A stretch of DNA of 26,868 nt from NCBI GenBank assembly GCA_025449435.1, contig JANWJO010000227.1:1-26868 (forward strand), written 5' to 3'. Below, in pieces: positions 1-7,063 of the stretch (position 1 is the stretch's first letter; each line of letters starts with the position of its first letter). The notes under the pieces are model-generated. The model searched no databases, had not been told where the DNA came from, and saw only the letters and a program-made list of their open reading frames with translations. A program made the position numbers and the translations under genes. This stretch comes from Chloroflexota bacterium. GTDB lineage: Bacteria; Chloroflexota; UBA4733.

Positions 1-725
1 CCGTCGTGTCGAGCTTCGCGGTGTTCCTCAGCAAGCGTGCGCTCGATCAAGTAAGTATCTCCGTGGCGCACGCTGGCGCCAACGTGAAGCTCATCGGGGC
101 GTACACCGGCATTCTGACGGGCCACACCGGGGCGACGCACCAGGCGGTGCAGGACACGGCGATCATGCGCGCAACACCAGGCATGACCGTTGTCGATCCG
201 GCTGACGACGTGGAATGCCGCTCTTGTCTGGAGGAGATTATCAACTACCAGGGGCCGGTGTACTTCCGGCTCACGCGCGACGCGTTTCCAGACGTGTCGC
301 CCCATGGGTATCGCTTTCAACTCGGAAAGTCGGCGCTCATCCGGCCGGGCAGCGACGCCACGGTCATCGCTGGCGGGCCGATGGTGAGCGAGGCAGTGCG
401 TGCCGCCGATGAGCTCGAGGCCGAGCACATCAGTGTGCGCGTAATCAATATGGCCTCGATCAAACCGTTGGATGTTGAGGCTATCGTGGCAGCCGCTATC
501 GAGACTGGTGCGATCGTGACGGCCGAAAATCACTCGATTTATGGTGGTCTGGGCAGCGCGGTGGCTGAGGTCGTAGCGGAACGCCACCCCGTACCGGTGC
601 GGCGAGTGGGCATCCGCGACGTACTCGCTGAGAGCGCGCACAATCGAGAACTGATGGCCAAGTACCACATCGACACCGCGACCATTGTGGCAGAGCTACG
701 CACCGCCTTGAAGATGAAGCGCTAG
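1..725 (+). CDS. Transketolase C-terminal subunit (5'-truncated by window edge)
   Basis: This is the 3' part of a split transketolase (C-terminal half), a thiamine-diphosphate enzyme that moves two-carbon units between sugar phosphates or related ketoses. The reading frame is open to the left edge, so the real start lies outside the window and roughly the first 80 residues of a ~310-residue subunit are missing. Visible are the second half of the pyrimidine-binding domain (VSSFAVFL, GATHQAVQDTAIMR, MTVVDPADDVE, GPVYFRLTR) and then the complete C-terminal domain (ATVIAGGPMVSEAV, VINMASIKPLD, VTAENHSIYGGLGSAV). An N-terminal subunit gene is expected just upstream. The first GTG in the window (position 6) falls inside the conserved domain and is not a start. 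The stop shares the four bases CTAG with the stop of the convergent gene, so there is no room for an intergenic terminator. Confidence 0.9.
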   Translation, partial: VVSSFAVFLSKRALDQVSISVAHAGANVKLIGAYTGILTGHTGATHQAVQDTAIMRATPGMTVVDPADDVECRSCLEEIINYQGPVYFRLTRDAFPDVSPHGYRFQLGKSALIRPGSDATVIAGGPMVSEAVRAADELEAEHISVRVINMASIKPLDVEAIVAAAIETGAIVTAENHSIYGGLGSAVAEVVAERHPVPVRRVGIRDVLAESAHNRELMAKYHIDTATIVAELRTALKMKR

Positions 726-1546
726 CCCAGCGCAGCGGCACGGGTAGCGCGCAGGTGGTCGAGGCCACGCTTTGCTATCGCCGCCGGGTCTGGCTGGTAG
801 ACAAACACCTCGATGGACACCCAGCCATCGTAGCCGGCGCTGTGCAGCGCCTGGAAGACTTGCCGGAAATCCGAATCGCCAGCCCCTGGCTCGCGCAGGT
901 TGGCGTCGTTGGCGTGGAAGTAGACGAAGCGGCGGCGCTGCTCCTGGATGATCCGCGGGATGGGTACTGACTCACTGGACATCGCCTTTACGTCGAGGAT
1001 GAGCCGGAAGTTCGGACTTCCTACGCGGTCGACCATCTCGGCAGCTTCGGCAGCGGTGGAAAACAGGTTGGTTTCGACGGGCGCCAGAGGCTCCAAACAG
1101 AAGGTCACACCGCGTTCCTCGGCCGTTTTGGCAACCTGCCGGAACGTGTCGAAGCTCCAATCCAGGGCGTGCTCCCTGCTGACACCAGGCGGAATGTTGC
1201 GCTGCTTGGGCGAGCCAAGCACGACCACTTCACCGCCCAGATCGGCGCAGGCGCGTACTGCCTCCTGCAAGTAGCTGCACGTCACCTGGCGAACGGCTGG
1301 GTTTTCACTGGTCAGGTGTACGCCGGGGACGGCAGCAAGCAGCCAATGCAGACCGGTAATCGCGAGGCTGTGCGATTCGGCTGTGCGGCGCAGATCGCGA
1401 CGTGCATCCGGCGAGAGCTCCGTCAGGCTGCTGCACACTGTGAATGGGGCGATTTCGATGCCATCGAAGCCGATGGACCGTACCAACGCGCAGGTATCGT
1501 TGAATGTCATGCCCTGGAACAGCTCATTGCAAACGGCAAACCGCAT
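722..1546 (-). CDS. Sugar phosphate isomerase/epimerase-like TIM barrel (AP endonuclease family 2 fold)
   Basis: A 274-residue protein of the xylose isomerase-like TIM-barrel family, which includes tagatose/fructose epimerases, hydroxypyruvate isomerase-like and myo-inositol catabolic enzymes. Characteristic stretches are the N-terminal MRFAVCNELF, GFDGIEIAPF, a central VVVLGSPKQRNIP, CLEPLAP with the metal-binding Glu, LILDVKAMSSE with the Asp, VYFHANDAN with the His, and a C-terminal GWVSIEVF with the last Glu. Together these give the usual E/D/H/E metal site. The ATG at 1546 starts 2 bases after the stop of the DUF6807-like gene (TAAGCATG on the minus strand), with GGGGG upstream in that gene, so the two are probably translationally coupled. 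A role in sugar or polyol catabolism with that partner is likely; the substrate cannot be read from sequence. Confidence 0.87.
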   Translation of the reverse strand: MRFAVCNELFQGMTFNDTCALVRSIGFDGIEIAPFTVCSSLTELSPDARRDLRRTAESHSLAITGLHWLLAAVPGVHLTSENPAVRQVTCSYLQEAVRACADLGGEVVVLGSPKQRNIPPGVSREHALDWSFDTFRQVAKTAEERGVTFCLEPLAPVETNLFSTAAEAAEMVDRVGSPNFRLILDVKAMSSESVPIPRIIQEQRRRFVYFHANDANLREPGAGDSDFRQVFQALHSAGYDGWVSIEVFVYQPDPAAIAKRGLDHLRATRAAALG

Positions 1547-1548
1547 GC

Positions 1549-2724
1549 TTAGGCCCCCGTCGCGGTCGCAACAGGCGGGAAGGCGAAGTCGGACCAGCGC
1601 TGGCTTACCTGACCTTCAGTCGCTGAGCCGGCGTGCAGATACACACGGTAGCGAAAGTCGAGCGTCGTGCCAGCGGGGTAGGTAACCGCGCCGTTCTCCA
1701 GCGGGTTGCCCGTAAACGTCTCGCCACTCCAAGGATTAGAGCCCATGAGGCCATAGTTACGCACGTGCCAGTAGCACGGGAACTTGAGGTTATCTGGATG
1801 ATCGAAGGCGGCGATGCCCACCGTGGCACCGTCAACAGGACCCGAATAGTCGCACCTAGGAGCGCGGCGGCCCCAGGTCTCCGCTTCTTGCACGCCGCCC
1901 CAGGCATTTTCAATGCGGCCGAGCTCTTTGGCATCCATACTGGTGGCAACGCGCACAGCCACCAACCCTCCCTCTTTGGTATCGCCAACGTGGACCGCTC
2001 CCAAACTGTAGCGGCGGCCTCGACCATCCTTGCGCTCGAAGGTCCAATGTAGGGCGATGTCGATCATGCGAGCGTCGTCGGCGAGGCGACACACGCGTAC
2101 GGTGCGGCGCTCGGTGAGGATCTCCCAGCCCTGGCTATCCACCCAGCGCAGCCGTTCGACGAAGCCGGCGAATACAGGACCGCTCTCGAGGTCGTCAAAC
2201 GCTTCGTGGACAGTCCGGCCGTGGTTTGGGGTGTGCGTCGATTCGGTCCAGGCGTCGACGCCGTCAAGCTCACCGTAGGCTACCCATAGGGAGCGATGGT
2301 GCGGATGGTCGCGCGTTTCACCGGGCGCGTCCGATACCATTGGGAACGCCCTCGTGACCTGGCGCCCCGCTGGCCCATGCACCGGCCAAAAATACGGGCG
2401 GGCAAGGCCGTCACCCGTGTAGTGATAGTGCGTGATCGGTACCCCGTCAGCGTCAAACACGAGTTCGCCCTGGTTATCGTGTACTTGCACACCAGCGGAC
2501 TGCGCGGAAACGCGGTCGACTTCAACATGTGACACACCGCCAGCTTCTAAGTCCGGAAGGATGAACGCCACGCCGCCTGCGGTCGCCTGACCCGGCATGA
2601 GCGCTCCGCTGGCCAGATCTCGCACCGCTACCTGACCGCCCGGCGCCGGTGTCATCGGCAACAGCATCGGGGTGAGGTGTCGATTATGGTTCCCCGCATG
2701 AATAACAAACTGAGCCAGCGCCAC
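1549..2724 (-). CDS. DUF6807 / PmoA-like family protein
   Basis: A ~391-residue protein of the family once labelled methane oxygenase PmoA (PF14100, now DUF6807). Despite that name it is unrelated to the membrane subunit of methane monooxygenase; in many bacteria the family sits with carbohydrate-catabolism genes. Diagnostic stretches are the N-terminal VIHAGNHNRHLTP, the ARPYFWPVHGPAG and RDHPHHRSLWVAYGELDGVDAW block, VGIAAFDHPDN, and the C-terminal WHVRNYGLMGSNPW. The frame is open up to 2994, but I place the start at GTG 2724: AAAGG lies 7 bases upstream, the family similarity begins directly after it, and a promoter-like sequence (2779-2807) sits upstream and would exclude the longer forms. 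A farther alternative is the ATG at 2793, which lacks a ribosome-binding site. It is followed 2 bases later by the TIM-barrel gene. Biochemical function is unknown to me. Confidence 0.85.
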   Translation of the reverse strand: MALAQFVIHAGNHNRHLTPMLLPMTPAPGGQVAVRDLASGALMPGQATAGGVAFILPDLEAGGVSHVEVDRVSAQSAGVQVHDNQGELVFDADGVPITHYHYTGDGLARPYFWPVHGPAGRQVTRAFPMVSDAPGETRDHPHHRSLWVAYGELDGVDAWTESTHTPNHGRTVHEAFDDLESGPVFAGFVERLRWVDSQGWEILTERRTVRVCRLADDARMIDIALHWTFERKDGRGRRYSLGAVHVGDTKEGGLVAVRVATSMDAKELGRIENAWGGVQEAETWGRRAPRCDYSGPVDGATVGIAAFDHPDNLKFPCYWHVRNYGLMGSNPWSGETFTGNPLENGAVTYPAGTTLDFRYRVYLHAGSATEGQVSQRWSDFAFPPVATATGA

Positions 2725-2778
2725 GAACGTACCTTTCTGGGTGGGATCGAGCCTTCCGGATGGTGCCAGAGCATCGTC

Positions 2779-2807
2779 ACTGTAGGCCGGCATGTGAGCC
2801 GTGTCAA
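2779..2807 (-). promoter_or_regulatory. Sigma-70-like promoter for the DUF6807/TIM-barrel unit
   Basis: Reading the minus strand, a perfect -35 box TTGACA (2802-2807) is followed by a 17-base spacer and a 4/6 match -10 box TACAGT (2779-2784). Transcription would start near 2772, leaving a leader of about 48 bases before the GTG at 2724, which has its own AAAGG ribosome-binding site. The match is seen in the sequence; activity is inferred. Confidence 0.6.
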
Positions 2808-2938
2808 CGTGCGTCGCTGGCCACGGGCTGCTGCGTGGCAATAATTGGGTAAGGCAGCCCAGGAACACTCCCAGTAACGTAGGCTGGCTCCCCTGTCCAT
2901 ACGTAGTGCAATTGCTGGCTTTCTCGAAAGGGTGTGCT

Positions 2939-3676
2939 GTGGTCAAGACGGTCATCATCGCGGCCTGTGTCGTGGGCATGCTGGCGGGTCTCACAGCGTG
3001 TGGCAGCGCCGCACCAGCCGCAGGTAGCGCATCGGTGTTCGCAACGGTATCGAACCAGGCACAGGCTTCGACGCCCCAGCAGACAACAGCGACGACGCAG
3101 AGTACGACTATTCAGAGCCTGCCCGCAGCTTCAACGACCGAGGCATCATCTGTAACAATCAGTTCCTCGACGACGCAGAGCACCACAACCTCGGCAGCAC
3201 CAACACCAACAAACACGCCCGCTGCGTCCACGCCAACGCCTCCTCCAGCGCCGTACGGTGCATCCGCCACCGACACGCCGGCGCCACCCACTGCTACGCC
3301 GCAACCGCCAACGGCAACCCCGGTACCCGCGACGGCTACCACCGCTCCGCCACCGTCAACCCCCACCAGCGTTCCTGCCACGCACACGCCAGTGGCAACG
3401 GATGTAGCAGCGGTTGCTCGTGGCAAGGCCATTTTTACGGGCACTATTGGCTGCGGCCTGTGTCACACCATCGACGGACTCACCACTGGAACGCAGGGGC
3501 CGAACCTGTCGCACATCGCCACGCAACCCTACGACAGCCTGCCCAATGATCCAGCCTTCTTAAAGCGGTGGATTGCCAACCCAGCGGCGATCAAGCCTGA
3601 CACGATCATGCCGAACCTCGGGCTCAGCGCGCAGCAGATCGACGATGTGGTCGCGTTTCTCGAAACGCAACGCTAA
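2939..3676 (+). CDS. Cytochrome c lipoprotein with long Thr/Pro/Ala linker
   Basis: A 245-residue exported, probably lipid-anchored monohaem cytochrome c. I choose GTG 2939: AAAGGG lies 6 bases upstream and the product then opens with a Lys, a hydrophobic run and a lipobox (LTAC, Cys 21). The frame could extend to 2801, but that segment has no signal peptide in the right place. Residues ~25-155 are a low-complexity Ser/Thr/Pro/Ala tether, followed by a compact cytochrome domain: haem-binding CGLCH at 172-176, GPNLSHIA, WIANPAAIKPDTIMPNLGL with the likely axial Met 224, and a C-terminal helix ending VVAFLETQR. The domain closely resembles the cytochrome c domain fused to some cytochrome c oxidase subunit II proteins, so an electron-transfer role on the outer face of the membrane is likely. 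No oxidase or reductase gene adjoins it, so its partner is unknown. Confidence 0.85.
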   Translation: MVKTVIIAACVVGMLAGLTACGSAAPAAGSASVFATVSNQAQASTPQQTTATTQSTTIQSLPAASTTEASSVTISSSTTQSTTTSAAPTPTNTPAASTPTPPPAPYGASATDTPAPPTATPQPPTATPVPATATTAPPPSTPTSVPATHTPVATDVAAVARGKAIFTGTIGCGLCHTIDGLTTGTQGPNLSHIATQPYDSLPNDPAFLKRWIANPAAIKPDTIMPNLGLSAQQIDDVVAFLETQR

Positions 3677-3877
3677 AGCCAGGCGCGTAGGGCCGCGAGC
3701 CGAAAAGTACTATGACGCATGGCCAGAGAGTTGACTCCCCGCATGGTCTGATGGACTCTATGACAGATCGCTCGTTGCCGGTACGCTGTACGATTGGGTA
3801 CCGACACCACTGGCGGGGTGCGCGAGTAGCCGGTTGATGCCGGTGCACGCGCAGCAGGCGGGAGGAGTGTGGGGCCG

Positions 3878-4444
3878 GTGGTTTGCAATAGGTGCAAATA
3901 TGACAATCGCGCCAGCGCAGCCGTGTGCGCGCGCTGCGGCTCAGCGCTTCCAGCATCTGCGAACGCTAACGGCATAGCAACAGCGGAAAAGCCTCGAAGC
4001 AATCTGGACTGGCTCTTGCAGGGCACGTCTCAGTTCCCGGTGGCAGGCCCCGAGCCGGCGTTCGATAACCCACCTCTAAAACCTAGCCAAACTGGTCCAG
4101 ACATGTCACCGTCGAGCCCGGCAGTGGCTTCCTTGCCCGCGGCGAGCCAAGTTGCAACGGCCGTTGCCTGGCAAGTGCAAGTGCGCCGCAGTCGAACTCC
4201 GCTTATCCAAGGCAGCCGCGAGCCAATCGCCGCTACTGAGGTACTCCAACCACCCCCTGAGGACACCAGTGCGTCCACTTCTGACGACGAGAAGAAGGAC
4301 AATCCGTTCTTCGTGCCTTCGACCACGCTCGCAGCCGGGCGCACGCTGTCGCGCAAGCGCTTCGACGCACGGATCATCATCATGTTCGTTGTCCTCGTCG
4401 CCTTGCTGGTGCTGTTATATATCCTCGCGGGCGGCAGTCTGTAG
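3878..4444 (+). CDS. Tail-anchored zinc-ribbon protein
   Basis: A ~188-residue protein I cannot assign to a named function. It begins with a four-cysteine zinc ribbon (CNRC, then CARC; Cys 3, 6, 17, 20). A long, low-complexity, Ser/Pro/Ala-rich and probably disordered middle follows, with an acidic patch (DDEKKDNPF), a basic stretch (SRKRFDAR) and a single hydrophobic segment at the extreme C-terminus (IIIMFVVLVALLVLLYI). This layout suggests a cytoplasmic protein anchored by its tail. Two GTG starts are possible. GTG 3878 lies 10 bases after GGAGGAG and begins just before the first Cys, while GTG 3869 would place the ribosome-binding site almost on top of the start. The gene follows the cytochrome by ~200 bases with no clear terminator between. 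Confidence 0.7.
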   Translation: MVCNRCKYDNRASAAVCARCGSALPASANANGIATAEKPRSNLDWLLQGTSQFPVAGPEPAFDNPPLKPSQTGPDMSPSSPAVASLPAASQVATAVAWQVQVRRSRTPLIQGSREPIAATEVLQPPPEDTSASTSDDEKKDNPFFVPSTTLAAGRTLSRKRFDARIIIMFVVLVALLVLLYILAGGSL

Positions 4445-4460
4445 GTAGTGCGCCGTCCCA

Positions 4461-4757
4461 GTGGGCTCGCATGAGCCAGAGGCGGTCCGCGTCGAACTCA
4501 CGCTGCACGGACGTGTACAAGGCATCGGCTACCGGAACTTCATTCGCGTTCACGCTATAAGGCTCGGCATCACCGGCTACGTGCGCAACGGCGATGATGG
4601 TCACACGGTTGAGGTTGTAGCAGAAGGCGCGGAAGCCGCGGTTCGCGCGTTTGTACACATGGTTCGACAGGGACCTAGTCGGGCTATAGTGAAAAGGGCA
4701 GAATCTATCTGGTCAATTGCTAGCAGTGCATATGAAGGTTTTGCTATTCGCGATTGA
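4461..4757 (+). CDS. acyP: Acylphosphatase
   Basis: A 98-residue acylphosphatase, a small cytosolic enzyme that hydrolyses acyl phosphates such as acetyl phosphate or carbamoyl phosphate. The family signatures are present: GRVQGIGYRNF with the phosphate-binding Arg 25, and GYVRNGDDGHTVEVVAEG with the catalytic Asn 43. Length is normal for the family with a few extra N-terminal residues. The start is GTG 4461, the only reasonable start before the domain; its ribosome-binding site is weak. It lies 16 bases after the zinc-ribbon gene on the same strand and may be read with it. The middle Gly of the usual VQGVG/VQGVF motif is kept. A stand-alone metabolic housekeeping role is the simplest reading. 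Confidence 0.9.
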   Translation: MGSHEPEAVRVELTLHGRVQGIGYRNFIRVHAIRLGITGYVRNGDDGHTVEVVAEGAEAAVRAFVHMVRQGPSRAIVKRAESIWSIASSAYEGFAIRD

Positions 4758-4838
4758 GCGGCTGATGGCCGGTACCATGAGCGTATGTCTTCCCACGGCC
4801 AGGCGCCGTTGGAGTACTACACTTGAAGGGATACGGCA

Positions 4839-5195
4839 GTGCCGGCAATGCTCATCGTGGCGCTTCTCGCCATTATCCTGTTCGTCGTCTTCGGTGGCTT
4901 CTTGCTTTCAGCGCTCCTCTTCCACCTCATTCCCTGGATTATTCTCGGCCTGATCGCGGGTTGGGTTGGCAGCAAGCTCGTAGGCGCCAACACGACACTG
5001 TTTGAAGATATGCTGGCGGGCATCGCCGGATCGGTCATCGCCGGGGCCCTATATTCGCTGTTTACCCACACCTCGACCGGCAGCACGCTGTCGATTTCCC
5101 ATATCCTGGTGAGCATCGTGGGCGCCGCGGTGTTGCTTGGGGTCCACAAAACGATGAACCGGCCATCGAGCAGTAGCTCGATGATTGGCTCGTAG
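4839..5195 (+). CDS. GlsB/YeaQ/YmgE-type small membrane protein
   Basis: A 118-residue, very hydrophobic protein of the GlsB/YeaQ/YmgE (transglycosylase-associated) family, whose members are small inner-membrane proteins often linked to envelope or general stress. The Gly-rich core (LGLIAGWVGSKLVG, DMLAGIAGSVIAGALYSL) is typical. There are probably four hydrophobic segments: about residues 4-20, 23-45, 60-80 and 88-105, the first being an extra N-terminal one relative to the usual ~85-residue members. A Ser-rich tail follows. The start is GTG 4839, with GAAGGG 8 bases upstream; the ATG at 4848 is an alternative. Its biochemical activity is not established in the family. Confidence 0.75.
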   Translation: MPAMLIVALLAIILFVVFGGFLLSALLFHLIPWIILGLIAGWVGSKLVGANTTLFEDMLAGIAGSVIAGALYSLFTHTSTGSTLSISHILVSIVGAAVLLGVHKTMNRPSSSSSMIGS

Positions 5196-5249
5196 CCCCC
5201 GAGCGGATTGACGCCTCGGCTGAGGTAACGGAAAGAGCGTGAAACGGAA

Positions 5250-5840
5250 GTGGTCACGCGACTGGTTCTGGTACGTCACGCCGAGGTAGCGGTTGACCGA
5301 TCCGTCCCAGCAAGCCAGTGGGCCTTGGCACCCAATGCCTATCCAGCGCTTGCTCAACTCACCAGCCAGGACGCCTTCCAGGGCCCTGTGGCCTTTGTGT
5401 CAAGCTCGGAGCCGAAAGCAGCGCAGACAGCGCGATCGCTGGCCGGCAGCCGGCAGGTCGTGATCGAGCGTGGGCTCGCCGAGCTGGACCGCAGTAGCGC
5501 TACCTGGTTACCCGAACCGGAAGCGTATGCTACCCGCGTGGCGAACATTTTCGCACGACCCAGCGTGTCGATTGATGGCTGCGAGTCCGCCGATGCAGCG
5601 TTGGCACGGTTCGAGCGGGCGGTCAACCGTCAACTGAACCTTTGCTCCGTACCCGTGCTCGCCGTGGTTTCGCACGGTATAGTTCTGACCTTGTACCTGG
5701 CGAGCCAGCTTGGCAAAGCTCCCGACTTTTCGCTGTGGCAGGCCCTGCGCATGCCGGACTACGCAGTGATCGACCTGCACCCGTGGCAGATGATCAAGCC
5801 ATTCGGCGAACCGCAGCCCGCAACTGTCGTACCAGCTTGA
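5250..5840 (+). CDS. Histidine phosphatase superfamily protein (phosphoglycerate mutase-like)
   Basis: A 196-residue protein of the histidine phosphatase (phosphoglycerate mutase-like) superfamily. The N-terminal catalytic motif is LVRHAE (Arg 9, His 10), with Ala in place of the usual Gly of RHG. Next come the SSSEPKAAQTA block, in which Lys 56 stands where most members have Arg, the acid Glu 78 in LAELD, and the C-terminal VVSHGIVL with the second catalytic His 142. The phosphohistidine, the acid/base and both His are therefore present. The substrate is unknown; relatives act on sugar phosphates, nucleotides or cofactor phosphates. The start is GTG 5250, directly before the conserved strand, with only a weak ribosome-binding site. 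It is the last gene before the amidohydrolase unit. Confidence 0.85.
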   Translation: MVTRLVLVRHAEVAVDRSVPASQWALAPNAYPALAQLTSQDAFQGPVAFVSSSEPKAAQTARSLAGSRQVVIERGLAELDRSSATWLPEPEAYATRVANIFARPSVSIDGCESADAALARFERAVNRQLNLCSVPVLAVVSHGIVLTLYLASQLGKAPDFSLWQALRMPDYAVIDLHPWQMIKPFGEPQPATVVPA

Positions 5841-5850
5841 GCCCAAACTG

Positions 5851-5884
5851 TACAATCCCGCCGCGAGCTGTGCCACCAGCTCGC
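5851..5884 (+). promoter_or_regulatory. Leader region of the first amidohydrolase: -10-like box and stem-loop
   Basis: A -10-like TACAAT (5851-5856) is followed by a perfect 8-base inverted repeat, GCGAGCTG (5863-5870) and CAGCTCGC (5877-5884), with a 6-base loop. Just after it is the 10-base palindrome GCCCATGGGC (5883-5892). I see no convincing -35 box. If the -10 is real, the hairpin would sit at the very 5' end of the mRNA, about 28 bases before the ATG at 5912. No T-run follows, so it is not a standard terminator. Confidence 0.35.
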
Positions 5885-5911
5885 CCATGGGCTTGAATAT
5901 GCGAGGTTGCC

Positions 5912-6961
5912 ATGAGCACCGCACAGCCGCTGATCGATACGGACGTCCACGTCTATCCAGCCGCCATCGAGACGCTGTTCCCCTACCTGGAAAGCAACTG
6001 GTGTGAGTACATCACGCAATCAGCGTTCAAGGGGCCGGTGGACAACTACTACCCTGCCGTTATGGCAGCAGCAACTCGACCCGGCAGCAAGCCAGCCAAT
6101 GGCGTGCCAGGCTCTGACTATGCGCTGGTGGCGACGCAAGCACTCTCTACTGCCGGTTTGGAACGTGCCATCCTCACCTGCGCCTATGCCGTCGATAGCG
6201 TTCACAATCCCGACGCGGCGACGGCCCTATCGGCGGCGGCCAACGACTGGCTCGCAGCGGAATGGCTGGCTAAGGATAGCCGCCTCCGCGCCGCGCTGGT
6301 CGTCCCCAGCCGGCAGCCGGAGATGGCCGGCCAGGAAATCGAACGCATGGGCCAGCACAAGGGCTTCGTGTCGGTCTTCTTGCCGGTACACACCGAGATG
6401 CCTCTGGGCAACCGTCACTACCATCACATCTATGAGGCCGCCGAGCGCCAGAACCTGGTGGTCAGCCTCAACTATGGCGGCGCGCCCGGCAATCCACCCA
6501 CGGGCAGTGGCTGGCCGACCTATCACATCGAGGACTACGTGGACATGTCGGGGCTGTTCCAAACACAGGTCCTGAGCTTGATCGCCGAAGGAGTATTTGA
6601 TCGGTTTCCCAAGTTGCGCATGACACTGGCGGAGAGCGGGGTGTCGTGGCTACCCGCCTGGCTCTGGCGCATCGACAAAGAATGGAAGGGGTTGCGGCGC
6701 GAAGTGCCCTGGTCGCGACGGTTGCCCTCCACCTACGTGCACGAACACATGCGACTGACGCTGACACCACTCGACCTACCGCCGAACGACCACCAGACGC
6801 TGGACCTGTTCCGGCTGCTCGACGCCGAACATATGCTCATGTACTCATCGGACTACCCGCACTGGCATCACGACCACGACCTCCAAGACGTGTTGCGACT
6901 GCTGCCACCAGCTGCCCAGCAACGCATCTTGCATGACAATGCAGCGGAGTGGTACCGCTAA
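5912..6961 (+). CDS. Amidohydrolase family 2 protein with altered metal site (paralogue 1)
   Basis: A 349-residue protein of the amidohydrolase-related family (PF04909, the group of ACMSD-type decarboxylases and 4-oxalomesaconate hydratase-like enzymes acting on aromatic or other carboxylic acids). Visible are the first-strand metal motif DVH (Asp 11, His 13), GVFDRFPKLRMTLAESG, WLPAWLWRID, and the late Asp in YSSDYPHW (Asp 314). The strand-5 metal-ligand His, clear in its neighbour (GVHFGG), is Asn 187 here (SLNYGG). Glu 241 replaces the His that some subfamilies have, as in the neighbour. The ATG at 5912 has GCGAGG 6 bases upstream. It is about 100 bases upstream of a second paralogue and a Rieske protein, suggesting one catabolic unit. 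It could be a catalytically altered enzyme, or the inactive partner of a hetero-oligomer. Confidence 0.85.
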   Translation: MSTAQPLIDTDVHVYPAAIETLFPYLESNWCEYITQSAFKGPVDNYYPAVMAAATRPGSKPANGVPGSDYALVATQALSTAGLERAILTCAYAVDSVHNPDAATALSAAANDWLAAEWLAKDSRLRAALVVPSRQPEMAGQEIERMGQHKGFVSVFLPVHTEMPLGNRHYHHIYEAAERQNLVVSLNYGGAPGNPPTGSGWPTYHIEDYVDMSGLFQTQVLSLIAEGVFDRFPKLRMTLAESGVSWLPAWLWRIDKEWKGLRREVPWSRRLPSTYVHEHMRLTLTPLDLPPNDHQTLDLFRLLDAEHMLMYSSDYPHWHHDHDLQDVLRLLPPAAQQRILHDNAAEWYR

Positions 6962-7063
6962 CGGGCTGCAACTATTGACCCAACACCACGGCAGCCGCTG
7001 CGCTATACAATGTAGGGAGAGCGATTGCCGTCGATCTCGGTGCAGGAGCAAGGAGGAACGCCG

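Noticed and set aside
1549..2724. Methane monooxygenase subunit, from the PmoA family name
   Set aside because: The protein is soluble, lacks membrane helices and belongs to the unrelated DUF6807 family that inherited the label.
2801..2938. N-terminal extension of the cytochrome lipoprotein
   Set aside because: It would bury the signal peptide and lipobox behind 46 residues; GTG 2939 has a good ribosome-binding site.
3112..3444. A Val/Gly-rich repetitive open frame on the minus strand
   Set aside because: It is the complement of the Thr/Pro/Ala linker of the cytochrome lipoprotein, and its repeats follow from that.
6975..7011. TTGACC and TATACAAT upstream of the second amidohydrolase as a promoter
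   Set aside because: The spacing (23-25 bases) is too long for a standard sigma-70 promoter; only the palindrome between them is noted.
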